From Vicinamibacterales bacterium (GTDB lineage: Bacteria > Acidobacteriota > Vicinamibacteria > Vicinamibacterales > UBA2999), in assembly GCA_041394705.1 (NCBI GenBank), contig JAWKHS010000010.1, forward strand, positions 124,001 to 188,000: a DNA stretch of 64,000 bases. The letters are read 5' to 3'. The notes under the pieces are model-generated. The model worked only from the letters and a program-made list of their open reading frames with translations. It was not told where the DNA came from and did no database searches. The position numbers and the translations under genes are program-made. Below, in pieces: positions 1 through 8,742 of the stretch (position 1 is its first letter; each line of letters opens with the position of its first letter).

Positions 1-1361
1 CGGACCCCGACCAGCGCAATGCCGGACTCGTCGGCGTCGGCCTGGCTTTCGCCGTCGAGATTGGCCGCGGGCAATATGACGCGCGAGAACCCGAGCTGGC
101 GCGCCTCGCGCAGCCGAAGCGGCGCCTGCGGCACGCCTCGCACCTCGCCGCCCAGGCCCACCTCGCCGAAGACGGCCGTGCGCTGGGCGATCGGTCGGTT
201 GCGCACGCTCGAGGCCAGCGCCGCAAGGACGGCCAGGTCGGCCGCCGGCTCCTCGACGCTCATCCCGCCGGCGATGTTCACGTAGACGTCCTCGCCGACC
301 AGGACGAGGCCCGCGCGCTTCTCGAGCACGGCGAGCAGCAGGGCGACGCGGCCGGAGTCGATGCCGACGGTCATCCGGCGGGCCGTGCCGTAGGTCGCGG
401 TGCTGACCAGCGCCTGGACCTCCACCAGCAGCGGCCGCGAGCCTTCCACGCAGCACAGCACCGCGGAGCCGGGGGTCGCCGTCGGCCGCTCGGCCAGGAA
501 GAGTTCGGACGGGTTGGGCACGGGCCGGAGCCCACCGCCCGTCATCTCGAACACGCCGAGTTCGCTGACCGCCCCAAAGCGGTTCTTGATCGCGCGAACG
601 ACGCGGTGCGCGTGGTGCCGCTCGCCCTCGAAATAGAGCACGGTGTCCACGACGTGCTCGAGCACCTTGGGTCCCGCGAGCGCGCCGTCCTTGGTGACGT
701 GGCCGACCAGGAAGGTGGGCAGGTCGTGGCCCTTCGCGGTGAACAGGAACTGCGTCGCCGCCTCGCGAACCTGCCCGATGCTTCCAGGGGCGGACTGGAA
801 CTTGAGCGAGAACACCGTCTGGATCGAGTCCACGACGAGGAGCCGGGGACGGACCCGCCCGATCTCCTCGAGGATGCGCTCGACGCAGGTCTCGGCCAGC
901 AGATAGAGCGGTGCGTCCCCCACGCCGAGCCGCTCGCCGCGGGACTTCACCTGGTGCTCCGACTCCTCGCCCGATGCGTACAGGACGGGACCGTGCATCC
1001 GTGCCACGTTGGCGGCCGCCTGCAGCAGCAGCGTCGACTTGCCGATGCCGGGCTCCCCGCCAAGGAGCACGAGCGACCCGGGGACGATGCCGCCTCCGAG
1101 CACCCGATCGAATTCGTCGATGCCGACGGTGAGCCGCGCCGCGTCGCTCGTCTCGATGTCGGCATACTTTCGAGCCCCGCCGGTCCCGCCGGGCAGGGAG
1201 TAGCGGTGGCCGCCCGCCCCCGCGCCCCCCGCGGCCGGTTCCACGGGCCGCTCTTCCACGAAGGAGTTCCACGCGTCGCAGTCCGGACAGCGGCCGAGCC
1301 ACTTCGCCGACTGGCTGCCGCATTCCTGGCACACGAACACGGGCTTGAGCGCCTTGCTCAT
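1..1361 (-). CDS. radA: DNA repair protein RadA/Sms (3' end outside window)
   Basis: RadA is a RecA-like ATPase that processes recombination intermediates by branch migration. The 453 visible residues begin at an ATG (1361). They show the N-terminal four-cysteine zinc finger (C11, C14, C25, C28), the Walker A loop GGEPGIGKST at about residues 101-110, and the RadA-specific KNRFG motif near residue 257. The Lon-protease-like C-terminal domain follows and runs off the left edge, so the stop codon is not seen. In many bacteria radA closes the rpsF-rpsR-rplI-dnaB-alr cluster; here it is separated from alr by an accessory block. The first 83 bases upstream are shared with a divergent gene. The family assignment is secure. 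Confidence 0.97.
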   Translation of the reverse strand, partial: MSKALKPVFVCQECGSQSAKWLGRCPDCDAWNSFVEERPVEPAAGGAGAGGHRYSLPGGTGGARKYADIETSDAARLTVGIDEFDRVLGGGIVPGSLVLLGGEPGIGKSTLLLQAAANVARMHGPVLYASGEESEHQVKSRGERLGVGDAPLYLLAETCVERILEEIGRVRPRLLVVDSIQTVFSLKFQSAPGSIGQVREAATQFLFTAKGHDLPTFLVGHVTKDGALAGPKVLEHVVDTVLYFEGERHHAHRVVRAIKNRFGAVSELGVFEMTGGGLRPVPNPSELFLAERPTATPGSAVLCCVEGSRPLLVEVQALVSTATYGTARRMTVGIDSGRVALLLAVLEKRAGLVLVGEDVYVNIAGGMSVEEPAADLAVLAALASSVRNRPIAQRTAVFGEVGLGGEVRGVPQAPLRLREARQLGFSRVILPAANLDGESQADADESGIALVGV

Positions 1362-1444
1362 CGATCACGATCCTACACGGCGCGTGCGGGTGTCGCGCGG
1401 CGCGCGCTGCCGGGCCGAGGTAGGATGCGCCCGGGAGGCGGGCG

Positions 1445-1894
1445 ATGGCGTACGACGAAGGGCTGGCGACGCGGGTACGACGCCTGCTCGCCGATCGGCG
1501 GGACGTGGAGGAGAAGGCGATGTTCGGCGGCATCGCCTTCATGGTGCGCGGCCAGATGACGGTCGGCCTGGCGAACGACGACCTCGTGGTCCGCCTCGAA
1601 CCCGACGACGGCGATCGGCTGCTCGCGACCGACCCACACGCCCGGCCGATGGACTTCACCGGCCGTCCGATGCGCGGGTGGCTGTACGTGGCGCCCGAGG
1701 GCGTGCGGACGCCGGCCACCCTCTCGCGCTGGGTCCAACGCGCGCTGGCCCGGACCGACGCCAGCGGCGTCAGCGCGGCTCGTCCGGCCCGCCGGCGCCC
1801 TGCAGCAGGAGCGACACCTGCCGCGGCTGCCCGCCGTCGAAGTCCACGAACAGCACCCGCTGCCACCGGCCCAGCGCGAGGACGCCGCCGCTGA
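1445..1894 (+). CDS. TfoX N-terminal-domain protein
   Basis: A 149-residue frame. Residues 1-105 match the TfoX N-terminal fold: an N-terminal helix with a DVEEKAMFGGIAFM segment, then strands around MTVGL and DLVVRL, and the closing helix starting at LSRWVQRAL. TfoX/Sxy proteins are linked to competence regulation in Proteobacteria, but stand-alone N-terminal-domain proteins are common and of unknown function. The last 40 residues are an Ala/Arg/Pro-rich tail that overlaps the 3' end of the convergent yjbQ-like gene by about 125 bases. The tail is therefore low complexity, and the true C-terminus may simply be unstructured. It is divergent from radA, with a short shared promoter region. Confidence 0.8.
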   Translation: MAYDEGLATRVRRLLADRRDVEEKAMFGGIAFMVRGQMTVGLANDDLVVRLEPDDGDRLLATDPHARPMDFTGRPMRGWLYVAPEGVRTPATLSRWVQRALARTDASGVSAARPARRRPAAGATPAAAARRRSPRTAPAATGPARGRRR

Positions 1895-2189
1895 CGTGCA
1901 CGATCTCGGAAGCCCGAAGGAACATCGCGCGGCAGTGCGCGTGTCCGTTGCGCCGCTCGTCCGGAGCGAGCGGACCCGTCCGGCGCGCGAAGTCGTCGTG
2001 GGCGTAGGCGGCACCGGCCGGAGCCAGCCGTTCGAAGAGCGCTTCGAGGTCCAGAAGCAGTTGCGGCTCGTGTTCGTTGACGAAGAGGCCGGTCGTCGTG
2101 TGCCGCGTGTGCACGGACACCGCGCCGAGCCACAGCCCCGCGCCCGCCACGGCCGACGCGATCCCCTCGGTCAGGTCCACGATCTCCAT
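1770..2189 (-). CDS. YjbQ/UPF0047 family protein
   Basis: A YjbQ-family beta-sandwich protein; some members show weak thiamine-phosphate synthase activity, but the physiological role is unsettled. The diagnostic motifs are HTRHTTTGLFVNEHEP near residue 27, the HDD motif near 63, NGHAHCRA near 82, and the terminal GRWQRVLFVDFDG segment. From the ATG at 2189 the product is 139 residues, but this omits the usual first beta strand. The in-frame upstream sequence (HRLLRVATTRP) looks like that strand, so translation may begin further up, for example at a GTG at 2297 (175 residues). The 3' end overlaps the convergent TfoX-like gene. Confidence 0.85.
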   Translation of the reverse strand: MEIVDLTEGIASAVAGAGLWLGAVSVHTRHTTTGLFVNEHEPQLLLDLEALFERLAPAGAAYAHDDFARRTGPLAPDERRNGHAHCRAMFLRASEIVHVSGGVLALGRWQRVLFVDFDGGQPRQVSLLLQGAGGPDEPR

Positions 2190-2280
2190 CGGCCGCGTCG
2201 TCGCTACGCGCAGGAGACGGTGCGCCAGGATCGGACGGGCGCGGCGCCGGAACCGGGAGCGGTCAGCGCGGGCCGGCAGG

Positions 2281-2616
2281 CTACCGGCGGGCGGCACGGC
2301 GTCCTCCAGCCCGAGTCGACCGGTGCTCGGGCGGACACTGGCCGAAGACCACCCGGCGGACCAGCCTCGCGGCCCGTCGGGCGTCCTGGAGCCAGCTCCG
2401 GACATCGTCACCACGCGCTCCGGCGCCCGCCGACGCCAGGGCAGCGCTGGTCTCCGTGGCCGGGCCCGTGACGACGGCGCCCACCGCGCCGGGGGCGGCC
2501 ACGGATGAACTGGCGCGCCATGGCGATGGCCTGGCCGGAATCGGGCCCCCGCCGCGATCCCAGTCCAGAACGGCGAGCAGCACGACCCCAATCGCGATGA
2601 GACAACGCAACACCAT
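2281..2616 (-). CDS. small protein with N-terminal membrane anchor, unknown function
   Basis: An unrecognised 111-residue frame. It begins with a hydrophobic segment (MVLRCLIAIGVVLLAV) that looks like a signal anchor, followed by an Ala/Gly/Arg-rich region without recognisable domains. The ATG at 2616 is preceded by a good ribosome-binding site, AGGAGGG, eight bases upstream, which is the main reason for calling it real. It lies directly upstream of the yjbQ-like gene; if yjbQ starts at its GTG (2297) the two overlap by 17 bases. High-GC shadow frames exist here, so the C-terminal half in particular could be non-coding. Confidence 0.45.
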   Translation of the reverse strand: MVLRCLIAIGVVLLAVLDWDRGGGPIPARPSPWRASSSVAAPGAVGAVVTGPATETSAALASAGAGARGDDVRSWLQDARRAARLVRRVVFGQCPPEHRSTRAGGRRAARR

Positions 2617-2724
2617 CGGCGGTTCCCTCCTGCGCACGAGGCGCGGGCGAGAGCATGGCGGACGGCGTCCGCCGGCGTCGTCACGACGGCGTGAGGCAGC
2701 CGTGAGGGTTGGGTGAGATGACGG

Positions 2725-4108
2725 TCAGGGCCGCAGCCGCGGCCTCGACGTGACGCCCCAGGTCGTCGACACGCCCAGCGCGGCGCCCTCGAATGCGGCG
2801 AGCAGAGACTGCGTCGCCCGTCCGAACTCGGGCTCTCCGAGCAGTCGGCCGAGCGGCGCCAGCGCGAGTTCGGCGCTCGCGGACGCACGGGCGATTTCGT
2901 GGACGAGCCCGCCCACGAGCGGACGCCCGGCCAGCGACAACCCGACCGCCGCGCCCGCACAGGCCAGGCCCACGCCGAGGGCCGTCGCGACGCGGCGCCC
3001 CCCGCGCGGCGCCGCCAGGCCACCACCCGGGATGCCCCTGGAGAGCGCGCCATACGCGCCGCCAGCGGCCAGCCCGAGCACGAGGCCGTCGATGGCGCCG
3101 GGCACGCTCGGGGGGGCCACGCCCGCAAGCCCGTGGGCCAGGGCCACGACCACGGCCCGCGCCGCCCCTCCGGCGGCGAGTCCCGCGGCGCCCGTACACA
3201 GGACCAGGGCCAGGAGCCTTCGCGAGCGGGCCGCCGCCTCCGCGATCGACAGGCCCGCCGCCAGGCCGGCCGAGCCCGCGCTGCCCGCCAGTGCGCCGAT
3301 GGCCGCCAGAGCCACCGGCGCCTGCCACGTCGCGCGGGCGGTCAGCCCCATCAGCAGTCCGCCGCCGAGCAGGCCCGCCGCGGCGCTCCCCGGCCGCTCC
3401 GGTGCCGACGGCCATCGCCCACCGCCGCAGGAGCGCCGGCGATGCGGCGCGCAGGCGCAACCAGACGGTCTCGGCCACGGCGGCGCCGGCCTCGGCGTCC
3501 GACAGCAGCGGCACCGCCTCGGCCGCAGGCACGCTCCACCGCACGTCGCGCATGATCGCCAGGGCCCGCGCATGCCGGGGCCGGGCGACCAGACGGGCGA
3601 TGGCATCCCGGGTGCCGAGCTGGTGCAGGCGGGCGGCGATCTCGCGGGCGTCGTCTTCCGCGGCGGCGCCGTGCGAGGCGGCCTGGAGCAGCCGGTCCAC
3701 CAGACCGTCCACGGCGTCCGCGTCAGCGGCCGCCCCGACGCCCGGTGGCGCCGGCTCGACGGGCGTCGGGCTCGCCTCGTCGGGTTCCTCGACGACCTCC
3801 CGCCACACGAACTGGTAGCCGTGCCGGGACACCGTCCGGATGAAGCGCGGATCCCGGGCCTCGTCCGCGAGCACGCGGCGCAGCGTCCGCACTGCCTGCG
3901 ACAGCGCGCCGTCGGTCACGACGACATCCCGCCAGACGTCGTCGAAGATCTCGCCCTTCGAGACCGCCTCGTCCCGACGCCGCACGAGCAGTAGCAGGAC
4001 GTCGAAGTACTTCGGGATGAGCGGGACGGATTGGCCGTTGCGGGCCAGGACCCGGCGGCGCGGCGAGAGGACGAACTCCCCGAACCGGTAGCGGACGGGC
4101 GCGCTCAC
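2725..4108 (-). pseudogene. winged-helix (OmpR/CadC-type) regulator with membrane domain, frameshifted
   Basis: The N-terminal 110 residues are a Trans_reg_C winged helix: FGEFVLSPRRRVL, the PKYFDVLLLLV helix, then the recognition helix and the GYQFVWR wing. A helical linker of about 100 residues follows to RWAMAVGTGAAG. There the frame breaks at a four-C run (3388-3391; GGGG in the gene). Dropping one base joins the linker smoothly to a second frame beginning SAAAGLLGGGLLMGL, a Gly/Ala-rich polytopic membrane domain that ends at 2725. Repaired, the protein would have 460 residues. The GTG start (4108) overlaps the alr stop as GTGA. CadC-like membrane regulators are abundant in Acidobacteriota. 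Whether the shift is a mutation, a sequencing error or programmed cannot be told here; unrepaired, the first frame would run on to 2681. Confidence 0.8.
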
Positions 4109-5265
4109 GTGTACCGGCGCTCCACGCGGGCCCCCAGGCGGCAGAGCACCTCGTACGGAATCGTCCCGATCCAGGCGGCCATCTCGCGGGCGTCGATGGC
4201 CTGCCACGGCGCCGGCCCCTGCGCGCCGAGGAAGACGACTTCGTCCCCGGGCGCCACGCCGTCGATGTCCGTGACGTCCACCGTCAACATGTCCATGCTG
4301 ACCGCGCCCACGATCGGCGCCCGCCGTCCCCTGACCAGCGCGGCCCCGCGACCTTCGAGCCGCCGGTCCAATCCGTCGGCGTAGCCGGCCGGGACGACGG
4401 CCACCGTCATCGGCGCGGCGGCGAGGTGCCGTCCGCCGTAGCCGATGCGCTCACCTGTCCTGATCCCCTTCACGGCCACGACGCGGCTCGTCAGGCGCAT
4501 CGCCGGCCGCAGTGAGAGCGTGGACGCCAGCGGCGCGGGCACCAGCCCGTACAGCAGCAGCCCCGGCCGCACGAAGTCGCCCCACGTCCGCGAATCGCGG
4601 AGGCACGCGGCGCTGCTGGCGGCGTGGGTGGCGCGCACGGCGCCGCCAAGGTCCCGGATCGTCTCGACCGCCTCGTCGAAGCGCATCCGCTGCGTGTCGA
4701 AGAGCGGATCCTCGGGGTCGTCGGCCGTGCCGTAGTGCGTGGAGACGGCCTCGACGTCGAGCGCCGGCTGGGCCAGCACGGCGGGCAGCGTGCGCCGCAG
4801 GTTGTCGAACCGGAACCCCAGCCGATTGAGGCCGGTGTCCACCTTGAGGTGGCACGCCAGCCGCACGCCGCGCGCCGCCGCCGCGGCGGCCAGCGCGGCG
4901 GCCGCGCCCGGACTCGACAGCGTCGGCGTGAGGCCATGGGTGAAGACGCCGTCGACGTCGCTGACGCTCAACGCGCCGAACACCAGGATCCGGCCCCCGA
5001 CGCCGGCATCGCGCAGTTCGAGGCCTTCCTCGATGTCGGCCACCGCGAGCCACGAAGCGCCCGCCTCGACCAGGGCGCGCGCCACGGGGACGGCGCCGTG
5101 GCCGTACGCGTTGGCCTTCACGACGGCGATGATGCCGGGCGCGGCCGCGGGAGCGGCCTCCGCGCTCCGGTTGACGTCCGCCTCGCCTGACAGGTACGCG
5201 ACGAGCGCGCGGTAGTTCCGGCGGATGGCGTCGAGATCGACGGCGGCCGACGTGCAGCGCGTCAC
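4105..5265 (-). CDS. alr: alanine racemase
   Basis: PLP-dependent racemase making D-alanine for peptidoglycan. The 386-residue product has the PLP-lysine motif AVVKANAYGHG (Lys50), the RIGYGGR segment carrying the second catalytic tyrosine, and the AVSMDMLTVDVTD stretch of the C-terminal beta domain. The GTG start at 5265 overlaps the dnaB stop (GTGA), and the stop overlaps the next gene's GTG in the same way. dnaB, alr and the regulator are therefore translationally coupled. dnaB-alr adjacency is widespread. Length and motifs are ordinary for the family. Confidence 0.97.
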   Translation of the reverse strand: MTRCTSAAVDLDAIRRNYRALVAYLSGEADVNRSAEAAPAAAPGIIAVVKANAYGHGAVPVARALVEAGASWLAVADIEEGLELRDAGVGGRILVFGALSVSDVDGVFTHGLTPTLSSPGAAAALAAAAAARGVRLACHLKVDTGLNRLGFRFDNLRRTLPAVLAQPALDVEAVSTHYGTADDPEDPLFDTQRMRFDEAVETIRDLGGAVRATHAASSAACLRDSRTWGDFVRPGLLLYGLVPAPLASTLSLRPAMRLTSRVVAVKGIRTGERIGYGGRHLAAAPMTVAVVPAGYADGLDRRLEGRGAALVRGRRAPIVGAVSMDMLTVDVTDIDGVAPGDEVVFLGAQGPAPWQAIDAREMAAWIGTIPYEVLCRLGARVERRYT

Positions 5266-6638
5266 ATGCCAGGCGCCAGGGGCATGAACTTCGTCTGCCC
5301 CGCGAGGAAGGCGGTCTTCACGGTGCCCGTCGGGCCGTTGCGCTGCTTGGCGATGATGAGCTCGGCGATGCCGTCGGTTTCGGCCGGCACGGACCGGTCG
5401 ACCTTGTACATCTCCTCGCGGAAGATCATGATGACGACATCCGCGTCCTGCTCGAGGGCGCCGGACTCGCGCAGGTCGGAGAGCATCGGCCGTTTGTCCG
5501 AGCGTGCTTCTGGCGCGCGCGACAGCTGCGACAGCACGATGATCGGCACGCTCAGTTCCTTGGCCAGCCCCTTGAGCGACCGCGAGATGGCGGCCAACTC
5601 CAGCGTGCGGTTTTCGGACTTCCCGCGCGCCGTCATCAGCTGCACGTAGTCCACGGCGAGGATGTCGAGGCCGTGTTCGGCCTGCAGCCGGCGGGCCTTC
5701 GCCCGCATCTCGAGGACGCCGATGCCGGCCGAATCGTCCACGAAGAGCTGCGCCTCGGCCAGCGTCTCCATCGCGTGCGTGATCTGGCCGTACTCCCGCT
5801 GGCCGATCTGCCCGCTGAGCAGCCGGAAGCTGTCGATCTTCGCCTCCGAGGCGAGCATGCGCATGAACAGCTGCTCTTTCGACATCTCGAGGCTGAACAC
5901 GCCGGCGACGCCCTGGCGCGGCAGGCCGCCGGGCGCGGCGTGGGTCGCCACGTGCTGGCACACGTTCAGCACGAGGCTGGTCTTGCCCATCGACGGCCGG
6001 GCGGCCACGATGACCAGGTCGCCCGGCTGGAAGCCGCGCGTCATCTTGTCGAGGTCCGGCAGGTGGGTGCCGACGCCGGTGATGTACGACTGGTGCTCGA
6101 ACAGCTTCTCGATCTTCGGGAAGCTCTCCTGCACGAGCTGCCGCATCGGCACGAAGCCGGCCTTCACGCGGTCCTCGGCCACCGCGAAGATCGCCCCCTC
6201 GGCGTCGTCGAGGATCAGATCCGCGTCCTGATCGGCCTCGTAGGCGGTGGCCGCGATCTTGTTCGCGGCGAAGATCAGGTTCCTGAGGGTGGCCTTCTCC
6301 TTGACGATCTTCGCGTAGTACTCGACGTTGGTCGCGCGCGGAACGCCGTCGACGAGCGAGGCGAGGTAGGCCGGGCCGCCCACGTCCTCGAGTTCGCCCG
6401 CGCGGGCCAGCTCCTCGCGCAGCGTCACGAAATCGATCGCGGTCCGGCGCTCGACGAGGTCGATCATCTTGTCGAAGATGCGCCGGTGGGCGTCGCGGAA
6501 GAAGGCCGGCGGCGTGACGATGGCGACGGCCGTGTTGAACGCCTCGTTGTCCAGCAGGATGGCGCCGAGTACGGACCGCTCGGCGTCGAGGTTGTGCGGG
6601 AGCGTGCGTTCGGCGGGCGAAGCGACGGCGTCGGGCAT
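5262..6638 (-). CDS. dnaB: replicative DNA helicase DnaB
   Basis: Hexameric replicative helicase, 458 residues from the ATG at 6638 (MPDAVASPAERTLPHNL). The N-terminal collar domain contains the typical AERSVLGAILLDNEAF segment. The RecA-like domain has Walker A (ARPSMGKTS, about residues 214-222), the DYVQLM Walker B region, a LSQLSRAPE motif and the arginine-finger region near the C-terminus (LIIAKQRNGPTG). There is no intein. An upstream in-frame ATG (6713) would add 25 residues of Arg/Pro-rich sequence overlapping a hairpin-rich intergenic region and is unlikely. A strong hairpin separates it from the ribosomal-protein genes upstream. Confidence 0.97.
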   Translation of the reverse strand: MPDAVASPAERTLPHNLDAERSVLGAILLDNEAFNTAVAIVTPPAFFRDAHRRIFDKMIDLVERRTAIDFVTLREELARAGELEDVGGPAYLASLVDGVPRATNVEYYAKIVKEKATLRNLIFAANKIAATAYEADQDADLILDDAEGAIFAVAEDRVKAGFVPMRQLVQESFPKIEKLFEHQSYITGVGTHLPDLDKMTRGFQPGDLVIVAARPSMGKTSLVLNVCQHVATHAAPGGLPRQGVAGVFSLEMSKEQLFMRMLASEAKIDSFRLLSGQIGQREYGQITHAMETLAEAQLFVDDSAGIGVLEMRAKARRLQAEHGLDILAVDYVQLMTARGKSENRTLELAAISRSLKGLAKELSVPIIVLSQLSRAPEARSDKRPMLSDLRESGALEQDADVVIMIFREEMYKVDRSVPAETDGIAELIIAKQRNGPTGTVKTAFLAGQTKFMPLAPGM

Positions 6639-6736
6639 GATCGGCGGGGCCCGCGTCCTGGGACCCGGGGCTCGGGAAGACCGAACTCTACGCCCGCATT
6701 CCTGCCAGCGCAAGACTTGACACGCCGTGGAACGAA

Positions 6737-6768
6737 CGCGGCCGGGCGACGATGTCGCACCGGCCGCG
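6737..6768 (-). terminator. hairpin terminator after rplI
   Basis: CGCGGCCGG (6737-6745) pairs with CCGGCCGCG (6760-6768), and an inner GCGAC/GTCGC pair extends the stem with one bulged base. On the minus strand the hairpin is followed by a T-rich stretch (GTTCGTTCC). It lies between the rplI stop and dnaB, so it probably ends or attenuates the ribosomal-protein transcript. Confidence 0.6.
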
Positions 6769-6819
6769 TGTCGGGCACATGAGTCGTCCCGGGACCCGAG
6801 GCCCGGAACCCGCGCTCGC

Positions 6820-7263
6820 TTACTCCTTCGTCACCACCACCTTGAGCTGCGCGGTGACTTCGCGGTGGAGCTTCACGGGCACGTCGAACTCGCCCAGCGC
6901 CTTGATGGCGTCGGGGAGCAGGATCTTCCGCCGGTCGATCTCGAACCCCTTCGCCTTCACGGCGTCGGCGATGTCCTGGCTGGTCACCGAGCCGTAGAGC
7001 TGCTCGGTCTCGCCGACCCGGCGGGCGAACGTGAGTTCGAGTGCGGTCAGGCGGGTGGCGATCGCCTCGGAGGCGGCGCGCTCTTCCGCCTCGCGGGCCT
7101 CGGCGATCTTCCGCTCGCGGGCGACCCGCTTCTTGTTCCCCTCGGTGGCCAGCAGCGCCAGCTTCCGGGGAAGGAGGTAGTTTCGGGCGTAGCCGTCGGC
7201 GACGTTCACGATCTCGCCGCGCGAGCCCAGGTGGTCCACGTGGTCGCGGAGGATGACTTCCAT
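6820..7263 (-). CDS. rplI: 50S ribosomal protein L9
   Basis: L9 binds 23S rRNA at the base of the L1 stalk. The 147-residue product starts at an ATG (7263). It has the signature N-terminal domain with EVILRDHVDHLGSRGEIV and the GYARNYLLPRKLA stretch, the long connecting helix rich in Arg/Glu/Ala, and the C-terminal domain ending in VTKE. It lies five bases after rpsR. The stop (TAA) is followed at once by a GC-rich tract, and then by a hairpin terminator. Confidence 0.98.
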   Translation of the reverse strand: MEVILRDHVDHLGSRGEIVNVADGYARNYLLPRKLALLATEGNKKRVARERKIAEAREAEERAASEAIATRLTALELTFARRVGETEQLYGSVTSQDIADAVKAKGFEIDRRKILLPDAIKALGEFDVPVKLHREVTAQLKVVVTKE

Positions 7264-7268
7264 GGCCT

Positions 7269-7568
7269 CTAGTCCGTCACGTACGGCAGGAGGGCAATCT
7301 GGCGCGCCCGCATGATCGCCGTCCGCAGCTTGCGCTGGTGCAGCGCGCAGGTCCCGGAAATGCGGCGCGGCAGCACCTTGCCGCGCTCGGGGACGAAGCC
7401 GGACAGCATCCGGACGTCCTTGTAATTGATGTCGTCCACGCGCTCCGCGCAGAACTTGCACACCTTGCGGCGGCGGAACATGCCGCGGCGCTGGCCGTCC
7501 TTCTTGTCGCCGGCCTTGCCGCGCCCGCGGCCCTTGCCGCCACTTCCCGACTTCTTCGCCATCGCCAT
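7269..7568 (-). CDS. rpsR: 30S ribosomal protein S18
   Basis: S18 pairs with S6 on the small-subunit platform. Product of 99 residues: a Gly/Lys/Arg-rich N-terminal extension of about 30 residues, then the conserved core RRRKVCKFC, INYKDVRML, and GTCALHQRKLRTAIMRAR. Cys and His residues (CKFC and CALH) suggest the zinc-binding form of S18. Two ATGs lie six bases apart (7568 and 7562); the first is better spaced from GAGG upstream. It follows rpsF by three bases, in the standard rpsF-rpsR-rplI order. Confidence 0.97.
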   Translation of the reverse strand: MAMAKKSGSGGKGRGRGKAGDKKDGQRRGMFRRRKVCKFCAERVDDINYKDVRMLSGFVPERGKVLPRRISGTCALHQRKLRTAIMRARQIALLPYVTD

Positions 7569-7571
7569 GAT

Positions 7572-8024
7572 CTATGCCTCCGCCGGCTCGTAGCCGTCGC
7601 GCTCGTCCTCGTCGTTCTCCTGCGACTGGGGCCCTTCACCCGGCTGCCGATCGGGCGGCAGGCCGCGGGCGACGCGACGCCGGCGCGAATCCTCCACGCG
7701 AATCGTCTTGGCGCGATCGGCCTTCCGTTCGGACTCGTCCACGCGGACGATGAGGTGGCGCAGCAGCCCCTCGGTCACGCGGAACCGGCGATCGATCTCC
7801 TTCATCAGCTCGCCCGTGCCCACGATCACGTGGAGCACGTAGAAGCCTTCCTTGTGCTTGCCGATGTCGTAGGCCAGCTTCCGCCGGCCCCACACGTCGG
7901 TCTTCTCGAGCGTGCCGCCGACGCGGGCGATGACGGCCTCGACCTGTGATTGCATCTCGGCCGCCTCGGCCTCGGTCACTTCCGGCCGCAAGACGTAGAT
8001 CAGTTCGTACTTCCGTGCGCTCAT
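7572..8024 (-). CDS. rpsF: 30S ribosomal protein S6
   Basis: S6 is the partner of S18 in the small subunit. The 150-residue product has the ferredoxin-like core: YELIYVLRPEVTE, the KTDVWGRRKLAYDIGKHKEGFYVLHV segment in which RRKLAY is nearly invariant, and RRFRVTEGLLRHLIVRVDE. An acidic tail extends beyond residue 115. The ATG at 8024 follows a strong AAGGAGA site. A 127-base gap to pth probably holds the promoter of the rpsF-rpsR-rplI unit. It contains a small bulged hairpin at 8115-8134. Confidence 0.97.
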   Translation of the reverse strand: MSARKYELIYVLRPEVTEAEAAEMQSQVEAVIARVGGTLEKTDVWGRRKLAYDIGKHKEGFYVLHVIVGTGELMKEIDRRFRVTEGLLRHLIVRVDESERKADRAKTIRVEDSRRRRVARGLPPDRQPGEGPQSQENDEDERDGYEPAEA

Positions 8025-8151
8025 TCGCTCTCCTTGTGGACGCGCCGACGACGGTCGAGCGCGGGAGCGAGCCCGCCTTCACGGCTCCGCTTCCCGTCCC
8101 CTTCCGAGCGCCGGCTTGGCCACCGCAGTGGCAAGGAGACCTCCCGGCCCG

Positions 8152-8742
8152 TCATGCGACGGACCCGGGGTCCTGCTCGTTGGCTGCGTTGAACGCGTTC
8201 ATCACGCGCTCGATGCCCTCGGTGACGAACATCACCGCGGCATCGGCGGCCCGCAGCACGGCCGCCTCCACCGATTTCCGCTCGTCCTCGGTGAACCGCC
8301 CGAGGACGTGATCCGCCAAATCCCGCCGGCCATCTCCCCGGCCGACGCCGATCCGCAGCCGGGGCACGTCCCGCGTGCCCAGTCTCGCGATGACGGACTT
8401 CAGCCCGTTGTGGCCGCCGTCGCTGCCTCCGCGCCCGGCCCGCAGCCGGCCCAGCGGCAGCGCCGCCTCGTCCAACACGACGAGCACGTCGCCCACGGGC
8501 ACCTTGTAGAACGCCGACAGCCCGGCCACGGATTCGCCGCTGGCGTTCATGAACGTCATGGGCTTGGCCAGGAGCACCGGCTCCACGCCATCCCGCACCC
8601 TGGCGACGAGCGCCTGTTGCTGATCCCGCCACTGGTCCACCGACCAGCGCCGGGCGAGGACGTCGATCACCTGGAACCCGACGTTGTGACGCGTGTCCGC
8701 GTACCGGTCGCCGGGATTCCCGAGGCCGACGAGGAGCTTCAC
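8152..8742 (-). CDS. pth: peptidyl-tRNA hydrolase
   Basis: Pth cleaves peptidyl-tRNA released from stalled ribosomes. The 196-residue product shows LLVGLGNPGDRYADTRHNVGF at its N-terminus, with the catalytic His at about residue 19, then KPMTFMNASGESV, the DEAALPLGRLRAGRGGSDGGHNGLKS loop and the PRLRIGVGRG segment. It begins with GTG (8742), overlapping the rplY stop as GTGA. rplY-pth pairing, with prs upstream, is common in bacteria. Nothing is unusual apart from the non-ATG start. Confidence 0.97.
   Translation of the reverse strand: MKLLVGLGNPGDRYADTRHNVGFQVIDVLARRWSVDQWRDQQQALVARVRDGVEPVLLAKPMTFMNASGESVAGLSAFYKVPVGDVLVVLDEAALPLGRLRAGRGGSDGGHNGLKSVIARLGTRDVPRLRIGVGRGDGRRDLADHVLGRFTEDERKSVEAAVLRAADAAVMFVTEGIERVMNAFNAANEQDPGSVA

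Noticed and set aside
8025..8151. A riboswitch or small RNA in the rpsF upstream gap
   Set aside because: Only a short bulged hairpin at 8115-8134 is seen. It does not fit a known leader class and has no T tract.
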